Part shown: positions 1 to 8,182 of the stretch, one piece after another
Layout: each line of letters begins with the position of its first letter
Numbering within the stretch: position 1 is the first letter of the stretch
Source: Streptomyces dangxiongensis
GTDB lineage: Bacteria > Actinomycetota > Actinomycetes > Streptomycetales > Streptomycetaceae
Length of the DNA stretch: 64,000 nucleotides
NCBI RefSeq assembly: GCF_003675325.1
Contig: NZ_CP033073.1
Span: forward strand, 7,626,001-7,690,000
Direction: 5' to 3'
The notes under the pieces: model-generated
Database searches by the model: none
What the model saw: only the letters and a program-made list of their open reading frames with translations
What the model was told of the DNA's origin: nothing
Program-made: the position numbers and the translations under genes

Positions 1-710
1 GCCCGGGTGAGCACCAGCAGCGGGTCGGCGTCCTTCCCGGAGCCGTGCAGCCTCTCCGCCCCGAGCTGAGCCTCCCCGAGGGTCCACTCGACCAGGGCTG
101 GAAGGGACTTGGCGGGCACGTCCAGGATGAGGCCGCCGACGCCGTAGCCGGTCACCTGCCTCTCGTCGTCGGCGTCGAGCACGAGCAGCGGGCCGTGCGC
201 GTACGCGCCGCCGTGCGCGGGAGTGTCCTTCCCGGCGGCCTTCTTCCCGTCCGGGCGGCGCGAGGTCTGCGACGGCCGGGCAGCAGGTGCCGGACGGGGC
301 GCGGCGGCCGGTGCGGGAACAGTGGCGGGGGGAGCGGGTGGGGCGTTGTCGGCTGTGCTCTTGTCCGCGAGGGCGGTCCCTCGGCCCATGGGTGCAGGCG
401 GTGCCTCGGGCGCCGAAACCGTGTCCGGCGCGGCGGCGGTGTCCTCCCGCGGCGCACCGGTGTCTCCGGGGACAGGGTAGAGCTGCGCGAGTTGCTTCAT
501 CAGACGCGCGTACGCCTCCCGTTGCGGCGGCCTCGGCTCCGTCCTGCCGGACTCCCAGTCGCCCACGGTCGCGCGCCGCACGCCCAGAGCGGCGGCCACT
601 TCGTCCAGGGTGAGCGCATGAGCCTGGCGCAGCCGCTTGCGCTCCGCCGGCGGCGGCAGCGTGGACCGGGACGCGACCAGCGCGTCCACCGCATCGAACA
701 ACTCGGACAT
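1..710 (-). CDS. XRE-family DNA-binding protein, Tap-like N-terminus (partial)
   Basis: The minus strand reads open from an ATG at 710 to the left edge of the window, so the C-terminus is missing. The first 75 or so residues form a helix-turn-helix of the XRE/Cro type (AERKRLRQAHALTLDEVAAA, then VRRATVGDWESG). A Pro/Ala-rich linker of roughly 80 residues follows, then a more structured part (GPLLVLDADDERQVTGYG). The opening residues MSELFDAVDALVA and the HTH resemble, from memory, the telomere-associated Tap proteins and related plasmid regulators of Streptomyces. That assignment is inference; the HTH itself is clear. An ACGTACGT double repeat about 70 bp upstream is a possible operator. The neighbouring Imm49-like gene is divergent. 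Confidence 0.75.
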   Translation of the reverse strand, partial: MSELFDAVDALVASRSTLPPPAERKRLRQAHALTLDEVAAALGVRRATVGDWESGRTEPRPPQREAYARLMKQLAQLYPVPGDTGAPREDTAAAPDTVSAPEAPPAPMGRGTALADKSTADNAPPAPPATVPAPAAAPRPAPAARPSQTSRRPDGKKAAGKDTPAHGGAYAHGPLLVLDADDERQVTGYGVGGLILDVPAKSLPALVEWTLGEAQLGAERLHGSGKDADPLLVLTR

Positions 711-775
711 GAAGCACCTCCGCCCCCACCCTATGCCCCGAACCGTACCCATGCCGTACTGATCACGGGCAGCCG

Positions 776-794
776 ACGTACGTTTCACGTACGT
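776..794. promoter_or_regulatory. Tandem ACGTACGT operator-like repeat
   Basis: Two copies of the self-complementary octamer ACGTACGT (776-783 and 787-794) are separated by TTC. They lie in the gap between the XRE-type gene (start 710, minus strand) and the Imm49-like gene (start 1044, plus strand). The position suits an autoregulatory operator for the XRE protein; this is inference from symmetry and location only. Confidence 0.4.
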
Positions 795-1043
795 ATCGTG
801 TCCGACATTGGCGTGACAGGCTTGCGGGGGGCGTCAGAAGGCTTCGCAGGGCGGCGTCGGAGTCCCGGAAGGTGGGCCCGGAAGTCCCGGCCGCTGCCAC
901 CGAGGCGGGGATCGGTGAGCTGCGGGTCGTGCAGCCGTAGGCGCCTTCGGGTCTCCCGTCCCCGACGACGCCCGTCCGCGCACGGCCTGTCAGACCCCGC
1001 GCCTAGGCTGTCCGCACAGGGACCGGCATCGAGGAGCAGTGCA

Positions 1044-2819
1044 GTGCGGATAGAACGTCACCAGGTAGCCGAGGCAGTCATCTCGGCGGCGCGCGAGGAC
1101 TTCGCGAACCGGATCGGGCGACAGGTCCGGTCCATGTCGAAGGCCGGCCGGATGGCCACCTACGAGTGGCAGGCCATCGCCGACGAGTTCCTCGACTACC
1201 TGGGTACCCTCTCCGCCGAGACGCCCAGCCTCGACACCCCGGAGGCCAAGGCCGTCCTCAAGGACGCCACCGAGGCCGCCGCCGGCGCAGTCGCCTACGC
1301 GGCGTACTACCCGCACTGCACCTTCCAAGTCTTCCTCGACTACGTGAACTTCGGCATCGGCTACGACCCCCGTGACGAGGACGGCGCCGACGGCCCGCAG
1401 GAGAGCGTCACCCCCGCCGAATGGATCGACGCGTTCTGCCTCGCCATCCTCACCGACAAGTCCACCTTGCACGGTGAGGCCTTCCACTTCGCCCGGGAGA
1501 AGTTCACCGAGAAGGCCGAGGGCACCCCGGCCGGCGAACTCGCCACCGGGTTCATGGCCCAGGTCCTCGGCGACACCGGGAACGACGAGGACCCGTACCC
1601 GCCCAGTGCGCAGGCGAAGCTGGCGGCCCTCGACGCCGCGCTGGCCCGCCTCCGCAGCCGCGCCGAGGAGACCGGCGAGAGCCTCCTCGACCGGCCGGAC
1701 AGCGTGGCACTGAACACGCTGCGCGCCGTGGCCGCCGAGGACCGGGAAGCCTTCGACGCGGGCCTGGCCGCCCTCCTGCTCCCGCACACCGCCCTGCACG
1801 GCCCCGGCGCCCGCGCGCGAACTCTCCTTCCGCTGCTGCCGCTCGGCCTGGCCGCGCTCGCGTACCGGACGCTGGGCTGGATGCCGGCCCTTCGCACCCC
1901 CTACCTCCCGCACGCCCTGGTCACGGGTTTCGAGACCCGCGGCCCGAGGGTCGAGGGCTTCGGCCGGAACCGGCGTCCCGACGCCGTCGCAGCGCTGGCC
2001 GCCGGCCCGCTGGTGGTGGACCGACCGGTGTTCGAATACACCGTGCACCCGGACACCGAGGCCCAGTTCGACGAGTACACCCGGGAGGCCTTCACCCCGG
2101 AGAACGGGGAGCCCCTCGCCGTACGGCGCCTCGGGAGCGCCATCCGCCACCAGGAACTCCTCTTCAAGTGGCGCGCCGGGAACTCCGCCGACGTCACCGA
2201 CGCCCAGCTCGAGAACCTGCGGCTGGCCTCCCGGATGGGGGCGGCCCTGTTCCGCGTCGCCCTCGCCGAGCCGGGCACCGAGACCGAGGTGACCATCGAC
2301 GGACGGAAACACCGCTACCCGGCCGTCCGGGACAGCGGAGCGAGCCCCGCCGCCTGGGAGAACGCCACCGCTTTCGCCCTGATCACCGGCGTACGCGAGG
2401 ACCTCGCGCCCCTGGTCCTCACCGGCCCCACGGTGGTGGCCGGCAAGGGCGGCTCGGCCTTCACCGCCTACCGGGAGGCCCTCCACGCCTACCTGAGGGG
2501 CGTGGACCTGGAGGCGGCGGCGGAGCGGGCGCTGGCCGAGGCGGAGAAGGCCAGGGACTGGGGCTTCTTCCCGCGGCCGGCGGTCCTGCTGTCGCAGCTC
2601 GTGGAGGGCGACGAGGAGAGCTTCAACCTGGCGTTGGCCGACGCCCTCGAAGCCCACCGCGACTACTACCGGGTCGGCGACCGGGCCGGGGACCCCGACG
2701 CGGCCATAGACCTCAACGTTGTCGCACTGGCCTGCCACGCCCGCCGCCGGGGCTGGACCATCCGGGTCGAGTCCCCCTACCTGCCCCAGAGGCTCCTCCA
2801 GGCCGCCGAACGCCTCTAG
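1044..2819 (+). CDS. Imm49 family immunity protein
   Basis: A 591-residue protein. The GTG at 1044 is chosen because GAGGAG sits seven bases upstream and the preceding reading frame has atypical composition. The sequence looks like the Imm49 family, predicted immunity proteins of polymorphic toxin systems that are common and often multicopy in Streptomyces. Supporting signs are the overall length, the KAVLKDATEAAAGAVAYAAYY region near the N-terminus and the C-terminal block LNVVALACHARRRGW followed by RVESPYLP. No signal peptide or membrane segment is visible, so it should be cytoplasmic. No cognate toxin gene is adjacent, so it may be an orphan. The family call rests on recalled motifs. Confidence 0.7.
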   Translation: MRIERHQVAEAVISAAREDFANRIGRQVRSMSKAGRMATYEWQAIADEFLDYLGTLSAETPSLDTPEAKAVLKDATEAAAGAVAYAAYYPHCTFQVFLDYVNFGIGYDPRDEDGADGPQESVTPAEWIDAFCLAILTDKSTLHGEAFHFAREKFTEKAEGTPAGELATGFMAQVLGDTGNDEDPYPPSAQAKLAALDAALARLRSRAEETGESLLDRPDSVALNTLRAVAAEDREAFDAGLAALLLPHTALHGPGARARTLLPLLPLGLAALAYRTLGWMPALRTPYLPHALVTGFETRGPRVEGFGRNRRPDAVAALAAGPLVVDRPVFEYTVHPDTEAQFDEYTREAFTPENGEPLAVRRLGSAIRHQELLFKWRAGNSADVTDAQLENLRLASRMGAALFRVALAEPGTETEVTIDGRKHRYPAVRDSGASPAAWENATAFALITGVREDLAPLVLTGPTVVAGKGGSAFTAYREALHAYLRGVDLEAAAERALAEAEKARDWGFFPRPAVLLSQLVEGDEESFNLALADALEAHRDYYRVGDRAGDPDAAIDLNVVALACHARRRGWTIRVESPYLPQRLLQAAERL

Positions 2820-3128
2820 CCTCCCGCCCGTACGCCGTGCCGGACGGACCCCGCCCGTCACGTGCCCTGCGCTGCTCGCCCGCCCGCGGGCAGCGGAAGA
2901 GGCCTCGGCCGGCCAGGTCGGAGCGGCTCTCGGTCCGTGGCGCGTCACCGAAGGGGACGGGGCACTTCCGAGCGCTCCGCACCACGACGCCGGCCCTCAC
3001 GCCGTGTTAGCCTTGCGTTTTTGCGTGCTCGTGGCGGCTGGCGTTCCTGCCCGTTCGGTTCCCCTTGTTCGTCGGCTGCTCATTCCCGCCGGGCCTTCCT
3101 GGGTACGTCTCCACGCGGAAGGCTCTTC
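2820..3128 (+). promoter_or_regulatory. Intergenic region and probable leader of the RNA helicase gene
   Basis: This 309-bp gap holds no convincing gene. Its last 120 bases are comparatively T-rich (for example GCGTTTTTGCG near 3014) and end in GCGGAAGGCTCTTC just before the helicase ATG. Actinomycete DEAD-box helicase genes often have long cold-responsive leaders, so a regulatory 5' UTR is plausible, but no defined structure was recognised. Confidence 0.3.
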
Positions 3129-4544
3129 ATGAACCACCCCAACCGCCCCGGCACCTCGCACGACGACCGTGCCCAGCCGGTGGCCACCGCCCCGACGGCG
3201 CCCTCGGTCGCTTCCTTCGCCGACCTGGACCTGCCGGCCGAGGTGCTGCGGACGCTCACCGAACTCGGGGTGCGCGAGCCCTTCCCGATCCAGGCGGCCA
3301 CGCTGCCCGACGCCCTCGCGGGACGCGACGTCCTGGGGCGTGGGCGCACCGGATCAGGCAAGACGCTCGCCTTCGGCCTGCCGCTGCTCGCACGGACGGC
3401 CGGGCGGCGCGCGGAACCCAAGCAGCCCCTCGCACTGGTCCTGGTACCTACCCGGGAGCTGGCCCAGCAGGTCACCGAGGCGCTCGCGCCGTACGCCGAC
3501 GCGCTCCGGCTGCGGATGGCCACCGTCGTCGGCGGCGTGTCCATCGGCCGGCAGACCGCTGCGCTCCGGGACGGAGCCGAGGTCGTCGTCGCCACTCCCG
3601 GCCGTCTGCACGACCTCGTCCAGCGCAAGGCCTGCCGTCTGGGACGGGTCCGGATCACCGTCCTCGACGAGGCCGACCAGATGTGCGACATGGGTTTCCT
3701 GCCGCAGGTCACCGAGGCGCTCGACCAGGTCCACCCCGACGGCCAGCGGATGCTGTTCTCGGCCACCCTGGACCGCGATGTCGACGACCTGGTCGGCCGC
3801 TACCTCCATGACCCCGTCGTCCACTCGGTCGACCCGTCCGCGGGCGCCGTCGCGACGATGGACCACCATGTCCTGGTCGTCCACGGCCCGGACCGGTACG
3901 CCGTCACCACCGAGATCGCCGCCCGCGACGGCCGCGTCCTGCTGTTCCTGGACACCAAGCACGCGGTCGACCAGCTCACCCGGCATCTGCGGGCCAGCGG
4001 AGTGCACGCCGCCGCCCTGCACAGCGGCAAGTCCCAGCCCCAACGCACCCGGACCCTCGGGCAGTTCAAGAGCGGCCAGATCACCGTCCTGGTGGCCACC
4101 AACGTCGCGGCCCGTGGACTGCACGTCGACGATCTCGATCTGGTGGTCAACGTCGACCCGCCCACCGACCCCAAGGACTACTTGCACCGAGCGGGCCGCA
4201 CCGCCCGGGCGGGTGAGTCCGGCAGTGTCGTCACCTTGGTGCTGTCGGGTCAGCGCCGCGAGATGAGCCGGCTGATGGCCGAGGCCGGCATCGAGCCGAC
4301 CGTCTCCAAGGTGCGTTCGGGCGAGGCGGAGCTGAGCCGCATCACCGGGGCCAAGGTCCCCTCCGGCACCCCTCTCGACGGCGGGCCCGCCGCACCCCGT
4401 CCCAAGAACGTCAATGCTCCCTTCCGCGGCCTGGGCACCAGCAAGGACGCCTCCCGCGGCACGGGCGGCAAGTCCCGGAAGGCCGACCAGGCCCGCAAGC
4501 TCGCCGAGGCCCGCAGGGCGGCGGCGACGCGTCGCGGCGGCTGA
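3129..4544 (+). CDS. DEAD/DEAH-box ATP-dependent RNA helicase
   Basis: A 471-residue superfamily 2 helicase. Motifs appear in order: Q-motif region (FADLDL, PFPIQAATLP), motif I as GRTGSGKT near residue 75, Ia (PTRELAQQ), Ib (TPGRL), II as DEAD (VLDEADQM), III as SAT, IV-V (VLVATNVAARGLHVDD) and VI as HRAGRTARAG. The C-terminal 80 residues are basic and low-complexity (GGKSRKADQARK), typical of an RNA-binding tail. It should remodel structured RNA in the cytoplasm, for example in ribosome assembly or cold adaptation. The ATG at 3129 is preceded by GGAAGG. The gene is transcribed alone and converges on the SMR gene pair. Confidence 0.93.
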   Translation: MNHPNRPGTSHDDRAQPVATAPTAPSVASFADLDLPAEVLRTLTELGVREPFPIQAATLPDALAGRDVLGRGRTGSGKTLAFGLPLLARTAGRRAEPKQPLALVLVPTRELAQQVTEALAPYADALRLRMATVVGGVSIGRQTAALRDGAEVVVATPGRLHDLVQRKACRLGRVRITVLDEADQMCDMGFLPQVTEALDQVHPDGQRMLFSATLDRDVDDLVGRYLHDPVVHSVDPSAGAVATMDHHVLVVHGPDRYAVTTEIAARDGRVLLFLDTKHAVDQLTRHLRASGVHAAALHSGKSQPQRTRTLGQFKSGQITVLVATNVAARGLHVDDLDLVVNVDPPTDPKDYLHRAGRTARAGESGSVVTLVLSGQRREMSRLMAEAGIEPTVSKVRSGEAELSRITGAKVPSGTPLDGGPAAPRPKNVNAPFRGLGTSKDASRGTGGKSRKADQARKLAEARRAAATRRGG

Positions 4545-4714
4545 GCGAGGCCGACAAGCCCCTTCCACTCGGCCTCGGCGATCCGCAGTCCCGGGCCCTT
4601 CCGAGGTGGCGCGGACCCGAGCTGGTCGTTCGCGTCGTTGGGGTTTCCGCACCCGTGAGCGTCTGATACCGGCGTGCGCGGGCGGGCGGGGACGGCCGCC
4701 GGCGCCGGCAACCC

Positions 4715-4744
4715 CCGGCCCGGGCTCTGCGGGCCGCGGGCCGG
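4715..4744. terminator. GC-rich hairpin between convergent genes
   Basis: CCGGCCCG (4715-4722) pairs perfectly with CGGGCCGG (4737-4744) across a 14-base loop. It lies between the helicase stop (4544) and the SMR gene end (4776), where a shared terminator is expected. There is no U-tract, as is common in Streptomyces. Confidence 0.45.
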
Positions 4745-4775
4745 CGGCGCCGGTGCGGGCTGTGCGGGGTGGGCG

Positions 4776-5201
4776 TCAGGCGCCCTGGGTCTCGTGCCGG
4801 CCGGCGGGGACCTCCTGGGCGCCCTGCGGCGCGGCGGCGGACTCGGCACCGGCCTGCGGCCGGTCGGCGAGCTTGAGCCAGACCACGCCGACGATGATCA
4901 GGCCCAGCCACAGGGCCTGGGTGGCGGTGAGGGTCTCGTCGAAGAAGACCGGGCCGAGCAGCGCCGCGCCCGCCGAGCCGATGCCGGCCCAGACGGCGTA
5001 GCCGAGAGCGACGTCGATGGTGCGCAGCGCGGCGCTCAGCGCCCACAGCGTCAGGAGGAAGAACACGACGGCGACCAGCGACCACGTCAGGCGGGTGAAG
5101 CCGTGGCTGCCTCCGACGGAGAGGGCGTAGCCGACCTCGAAGCCGCCGGCGAGGAGGAGCATCAGCCAGGAGTTGGCGGAGGAGGGGCTGGTGTCGGACA
5201 T
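4776..5201 (-). CDS. SMR family multidrug efflux subunit
   Basis: A 141-residue protein with four hydrophobic segments, the size and pattern of small multidrug resistance transporters. The first helix holds the family's essential glutamate (GGFEVGYAL). VALGYAVWAGIG in the third helix matches the conserved GYAVWAGIG signature, and the last helix is LGLIIVGVVWLK. The C-terminus carries an extra 25-residue hydrophilic tail. The ATG at 5201 follows AAAGGA at good spacing. The upstream gene encodes a second SMR protein 49 bp away, so the two probably form a heteromeric exporter of the EbrAB/YkkCD kind. Confidence 0.88.
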   Translation of the reverse strand: MSDTSPSSANSWLMLLLAGGFEVGYALSVGGSHGFTRLTWSLVAVVFFLLTLWALSAALRTIDVALGYAVWAGIGSAGAALLGPVFFDETLTATQALWLGLIIVGVVWLKLADRPQAGAESAAAPQGAQEVPAGRHETQGA

Positions 5202-5250
5202 GTGCGTGGGTCCTTTCGGGAAGTGGAGGGGGCGGGCGGCGGCGTGAGGC

Positions 5251-5571
5251 TCAGGCGGCACCACTGAGCTGGAGGCCGACGACGCCGACGATGATGGCGA
5301 GGATGCCCAGCGCCTTGCGCCAGGTCAGACGCTGGCCGAAGAGCAGCGCGCCCAGCAGCGTGATGCCGATACCGGCGACGGAGGTCCAGATGGCGTAGCC
5401 GACACCGACGTTGAAGGTCAGCAGCGCCTTGCTGAGGAAGTACGTTCCGATGGCACCGCTGACCAGGGTCGCGATGGTCCACTTGCGGTTCTTGAAGCCC
5501 TCGGCCTTGCCGGCCGCGATGGCGACGGCGATCTCGAAGATGTCGGCGATGGCGAGGTAGAGCCACTGCAT
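5251..5571 (-). CDS. SMR family multidrug efflux subunit (partner)
   Basis: A 106-residue, four-helix SMR protein starting MQWLYLAIADIFEIAVAIAAG. The membrane glutamate lies in IFEIAVA and the signature is VGYAIWTSVAGIG. GAAGGGA precedes the ATG at 5571. It is shorter than its neighbour, the usual asymmetry of paired SMR transporters in which the two subunits insert with opposite topology. It follows the DsbA-like gene by about 160 bp and may have its own promoter. The substrate cannot be read from sequence. Confidence 0.88.
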   Translation of the reverse strand: MQWLYLAIADIFEIAVAIAAGKAEGFKNRKWTIATLVSGAIGTYFLSKALLTFNVGVGYAIWTSVAGIGITLLGALLFGQRLTWRKALGILAIIVGVVGLQLSGAA

Positions 5572-5733
5572 GGCGGGTCCCTTCGTTCGTATGGAGGCCG
5601 GCGCGGCGGGGACGGCGCGCCGTGGGGTGCGCCGTACCGGGTGAGCGGTCGCGGGCACGGGGAAGCGGGGGTGGGCCGGAAGATCAGGGCACGCGCCGGC
5701 CGGTGGGCGAGGAGGTGGGGCGGTGCGGTGTGC

Positions 5734-6396
5734 TCAGCATCCGTCGATGCCGCAGGCGGCGCCGCGGGCGACGGCCTGCTCGGCCTGGATGTCGAGCACG
5801 GCCTTGCGGATCTGGGCGGGGGAGGGGACGCCCTCGATGCGGTGGCGTTCGCCGATGACGAGGGTGGGCGCGACGGAGACGCGGTAGGCGGCGGCGCTGC
5901 GCAGCGCCTCCTGGTGGGCGGCGGTGTAGGTGCCGTCGATCAGTGCCTGGGCGAACTCGTCCCCGTCCAAGCCCAGTTCGCGGGCGATGTCGGTGAGGAC
6001 GTCCACCCGGCCGATGTCCCGGTTCTCCTGGAAGAACGCCCGCAGCATGCGTGGGGTGTACTCGGCGGCACGGCCGTGCTCGGCGGCGTACTGGTAACCC
6101 TCGAACGCCAGCCGGGTGTAGGGCTGCGGCGAGACGGTGGGCAGGGTGATGTCCACGCCCATCCGGCGGGCCATCGGGTAGACCGAGCGGGCCCAGACGG
6201 CCGGCAGGTACTCGTCCTCCGGCCGCAGGGTCGGGGTGGGGTGGGGCCGCAGTTCGAACGGCATCCACTCGATCTCGACATCCAGGTCCCGGGTGGCCTC
6301 GTGCAGCGGGCCCTCGGCGAGCATGCAGAACGGACAGACGTAGTCCGACCAGACCTTGATGGGGACCGTGCTGGTGCGCGTGTCGTTGTCGTTCAC
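5734..6396 (-). CDS. DsbA/FrnE-like thioredoxin-fold oxidoreductase
   Basis: A 220-residue protein of the DsbA/FrnE family. The CPFC active site lies near the N-terminus (VWSDYVCPFCM), and the cis-proline loop is probably SVAPTLVIG near residue 180. A helical insertion separates them, as in FrnE proteins. There is no signal peptide, so it should act in the cytoplasm. The C-terminus ends CGIDGC, a second cysteine pair. The GTG start at 6396 overlaps the stop of the nucleoside deaminase gene (GTGA), so the two genes are translationally coupled. Such proteins are sometimes polyketide tailoring or isomerase enzymes; nothing here indicates a specific substrate. Confidence 0.85.
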   Translation of the reverse strand: MNDNDTRTSTVPIKVWSDYVCPFCMLAEGPLHEATRDLDVEIEWMPFELRPHPTPTLRPEDEYLPAVWARSVYPMARRMGVDITLPTVSPQPYTRLAFEGYQYAAEHGRAAEYTPRMLRAFFQENRDIGRVDVLTDIARELGLDGDEFAQALIDGTYTAAHQEALRSAAAYRVSVAPTLVIGERHRIEGVPSPAQIRKAVLDIQAEQAVARGAACGIDGC

Positions 6397-6881
6397 ATCC
6401 GCCTCCGGTTCAGGGCGAGGAATTCTTCGAACGGTTCCGTCCCCTCCGGGACCGGCAGCGAGGTGACCTCGACCGGCCACAGGGCCGGGTCCTGGGCGAA
6501 GATCGAGTAGGACCCCGAGTAGTCGAAGCCGTAGCGCGCGGCCGTCTTGCGGTCCACCACGTGGACGATGTGGCTGACGTTGAAGTACAGCGAGGCCATG
6601 TAGCACAGGGCGCAGGGCTCGCCGGAGGCGAACAGCGTGGCCCCGGCGGTGGCGTGCAGCCCGTACCGGGCGGCGGCCTCCCGCAGCGCCACGACCTCGG
6701 CGTGCGCGGTGGGGTCGTTGTCCTCGCGCACCCGGTTGAAGCCGGTGCCCAGGACGCGGCCGTCGTTGACCACCACCCCGGAGAACGGGATGCCGCCCCT
6801 GGCGACGTGCTCGCGGCTGATGCGGACCGCCTCGCGGGCGTACTCGGTCAGCTCGCTCTGTGAGATCTCGTGATGGGACAT
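6393..6881 (-). CDS. Nucleoside (guanine/cytosine-type) deaminase
   Basis: A 162-residue zinc-dependent deaminase of the CMP/dCMP deaminase superfamily. The catalytic motif is HAEVVAL, and the second zinc site is EPCALCYMA. Length and the C-terminal EEFLALNRRRM match the guanine deaminase/nucleoside deaminase subgroup. The ATG at 6881 follows GGAGCGA. It is coupled downstream to the DsbA-like gene and preceded by a possible 84-residue ORF, all divergent from a MarR gene that may control them. The exact base deaminated is not evident. Confidence 0.88.
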   Translation of the reverse strand: MSHHEISQSELTEYAREAVRISREHVARGGIPFSGVVVNDGRVLGTGFNRVREDNDPTAHAEVVALREAAARYGLHATAGATLFASGEPCALCYMASLYFNVSHIVHVVDRKTAARYGFDYSGSYSIFAQDPALWPVEVTSLPVPEGTEPFEEFLALNRRRM

Positions 6882-6895
6882 CGTCGCTCCCCGAC

Positions 6896-7150
6896 TCAGA
6901 CCGTGTCCGGGCGGGGCCGCACGGCGCCGCCGATGACCGAGGCGGAGGAGATCGGCCGGAAGACGCTGATCCCCTTCCGCTTGTTCCGCTCGGCGGCCGC
7001 GCCGCGCACGGCGACGCCCGCCGCGCGGGCCGACAGGCCGGCGTCCCCGCCGACGGCCACCGGGACGGTCCCCGGCAGCGACGGGCCCGGCGGCCGGGCG
7101 CGGCTCCCGCGAGGGGAGCGGCCGACGGCGGGCACGGTGGTATCGGGCAT
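6896..7150 (-). CDS. Small hypothetical protein upstream of deaminase
   Basis: An 84-residue ORF from an ATG at 7150 with a G-rich stretch (GGGGGC) just upstream; its stop lies 14 bp before the deaminase start. Third codon positions are strongly GC, as in real genes here. The protein is rich in Ala, Gly, Arg and Pro, with a short segment ERNKRKGISVFRP in its second half. No domain was recognised. It could be the first gene of the operon or a chance ORF in its leader. Confidence 0.4.
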   Translation of the reverse strand: MPDTTVPAVGRSPRGSRARPPGPSLPGTVPVAVGGDAGLSARAAGVAVRGAAAERNKRKGISVFRPISSASVIGGAVRPRPDTV

Positions 7151-7284
7151 GAAGCCCCCAATACTTGTTTGTACGTGCATCTTTTTGAACTTCAACAGAT
7201 CCGATGCAAGAGTCGGGTGGGCGGTGAAAGCTTGCATGAACATGTATCTTGTTGTCAACGCGCCGCCTGAGAGGGAGCTGCTTC
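7151..7284. promoter_or_regulatory. Divergent promoter region with MarR-type operator candidates
   Basis: The gap between the divergent deaminase operon and marR is AT-richer than its surroundings. It holds an inverted repeat, ATGCAAG (near 7203) and CTTGCAT (near 7231), and related segments such as GCATGAACATGTATC next to the marR start. MarR regulators usually bind short palindromes in such divergent promoters. The exact operator is not defined. Confidence 0.45.
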
Positions 7285-7731
7285 ATGACCACGATCTCCT
7301 ATGCGTCGGCCGCCTCGTCGGACCAGGCCATGTGGGGGAGAGTCCTCACCCTGCACGCACATGTGGAGCGCCAGCTCACCCAGGCCCTGCAGCGCAAGCA
7401 CGGAATAGGACTTTCCGAATTCCGCGCCCTGGAGTGTCTCGTCCAAGCGAAGGACAGCGAGCTGCGCATGCAGGAGCTGGCCGAGAAGGTCGGGCTCGGG
7501 CAGAGCTCGGTGACCCGGCTGGTGGGCCGGCTCTTCTCGGCCGGCTTCGCCTTCCGTGACCTGTGTCCCGACGACAAACGCGGTGTCTACGCCGTTATCA
7601 CCGACGAGGGCAGGCAGCGCTACGCCGACGCGCGCGGCACCTACGCCGAGGTCCTCAGCGCGGCGCTGAACACCGCCGGCGCCGACCCCGAACTGGCCGG
7701 TACGGTCCAGTCGCTGCGCAGCGGTCTCTGA
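7285..7731 (+). CDS. MarR family transcriptional regulator
   Basis: A 148-residue winged-helix protein. The recognition region is LRMQELAEKVGLGQSSVTRLVGRL and the wing follows at RDLCPDDKRGVYAVITDEGR, matching the MarR signature. The ATG at 7285 (MTTISYAS) is chosen over an upstream in-frame start because GAGGGAG precedes it. It is divergent from the deaminase/DsbA-like operon and probably represses that operon or itself in response to a small ligand or oxidation. A strong hairpin terminator follows the stop. Confidence 0.92.
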   Translation: MTTISYASAASSDQAMWGRVLTLHAHVERQLTQALQRKHGIGLSEFRALECLVQAKDSELRMQELAEKVGLGQSSVTRLVGRLFSAGFAFRDLCPDDKRGVYAVITDEGRQRYADARGTYAEVLSAALNTAGADPELAGTVQSLRSGL

Positions 7732-7777
7732 GCGCCGCGGACCCGTATGCCCGCCCCGCCCCTCCGGGGGGCGGGCC

Positions 7778-7816
7778 GAAGGAGCCGCCCCCCCCCCGGA
7801 AAGGGGCGGCTCCTTC
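7778..7816 (+). terminator. Strong hairpin terminator after marR
   Basis: GAAGGAGCCGCCCC (7778-7791) pairs perfectly over 14 bp with GGGGCGGCTCCTTC (7803-7816), leaving an 11-base loop. It is followed by TGTGTG. It lies 46 bp after the marR stop and insulates cluster 1 downstream. Confidence 0.85.
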
Positions 7817-7976
7817 TGTGTGTGCGGGCGGCGGCCGGGGCGGGCGTGGGTGAACGGCCGCCGCCGTGCGCCGCCCCCTTCCTTAAGCCCCGCGACGCAT
7901 GCGCGGAAGGCCTGAAAGGAACTCGAAACCCATAGTTCATCAAGCAAGCGGGGCCCCGCCGAGCCGCCTCCACCGA

Positions 7977-7990
7977 GTGATGTGCATCAC
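7977..7990. promoter_or_regulatory. Crp-like palindrome upstream of cluster 1
   Basis: GTGA, six bases, TCAC: the sequence GTGATGTGCATCAC has arms GTGATG and CATCAC. This matches the Crp/Fnr half-site arrangement (GTGA-N6-TCAC). It lies about 200 bp upstream of the first gene of cluster 1 and just upstream of a candidate -35 box, a possible activator position. Binding is inferred only. Confidence 0.4.
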
Positions 7991-8012
7991 GGGCAGGGAG
8001 CTAGATAGATGC

Positions 8013-8040
8013 TTGACTCTGCATGCACCGCCGGTACGGT
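8013..8040 (+). promoter_or_regulatory. Candidate vegetative-type promoter of cluster 1
   Basis: TTGACT (8013-8018) and TACGGT (8035-8040) with a 16-bp spacer resemble a Streptomyces housekeeping-sigma promoter. It would give a leader of roughly 135 bases before the GTG at 8183. No other promoter-like pair was seen in the gap after the marR terminator. Confidence 0.4.
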
Positions 8041-8182
8041 TGGTCGCGGCTCGATCACGGGGGAGTGATGCGGGGCCGGCCGAGCAGCTACATGCCGGGC
8101 TCCGCGATGTCTCGGCGCGACTCATGCGCCATCATCCCCCTTCCGCATGATCCCGTAGTCATGTACATGAATAGGGGGAATT

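Noticed and set aside
990..2948. Long minus-strand open frame opposite the Imm49-like gene (about 650 codons)
   Set aside because: Composition is Gly/Val/Glu-rich with no domain; it is the mirror of a well-supported plus-strand gene in high-GC DNA.
5251..5740. Guanidine-type riboswitch ahead of the SMR pair
   Set aside because: The region upstream of the pair shows no recognisable conserved riboswitch core.
7778..7816. CRISPR or other repeat near 7.8 kb
   Set aside because: It is a single perfect hairpin placed as a terminator, not a repeated array.
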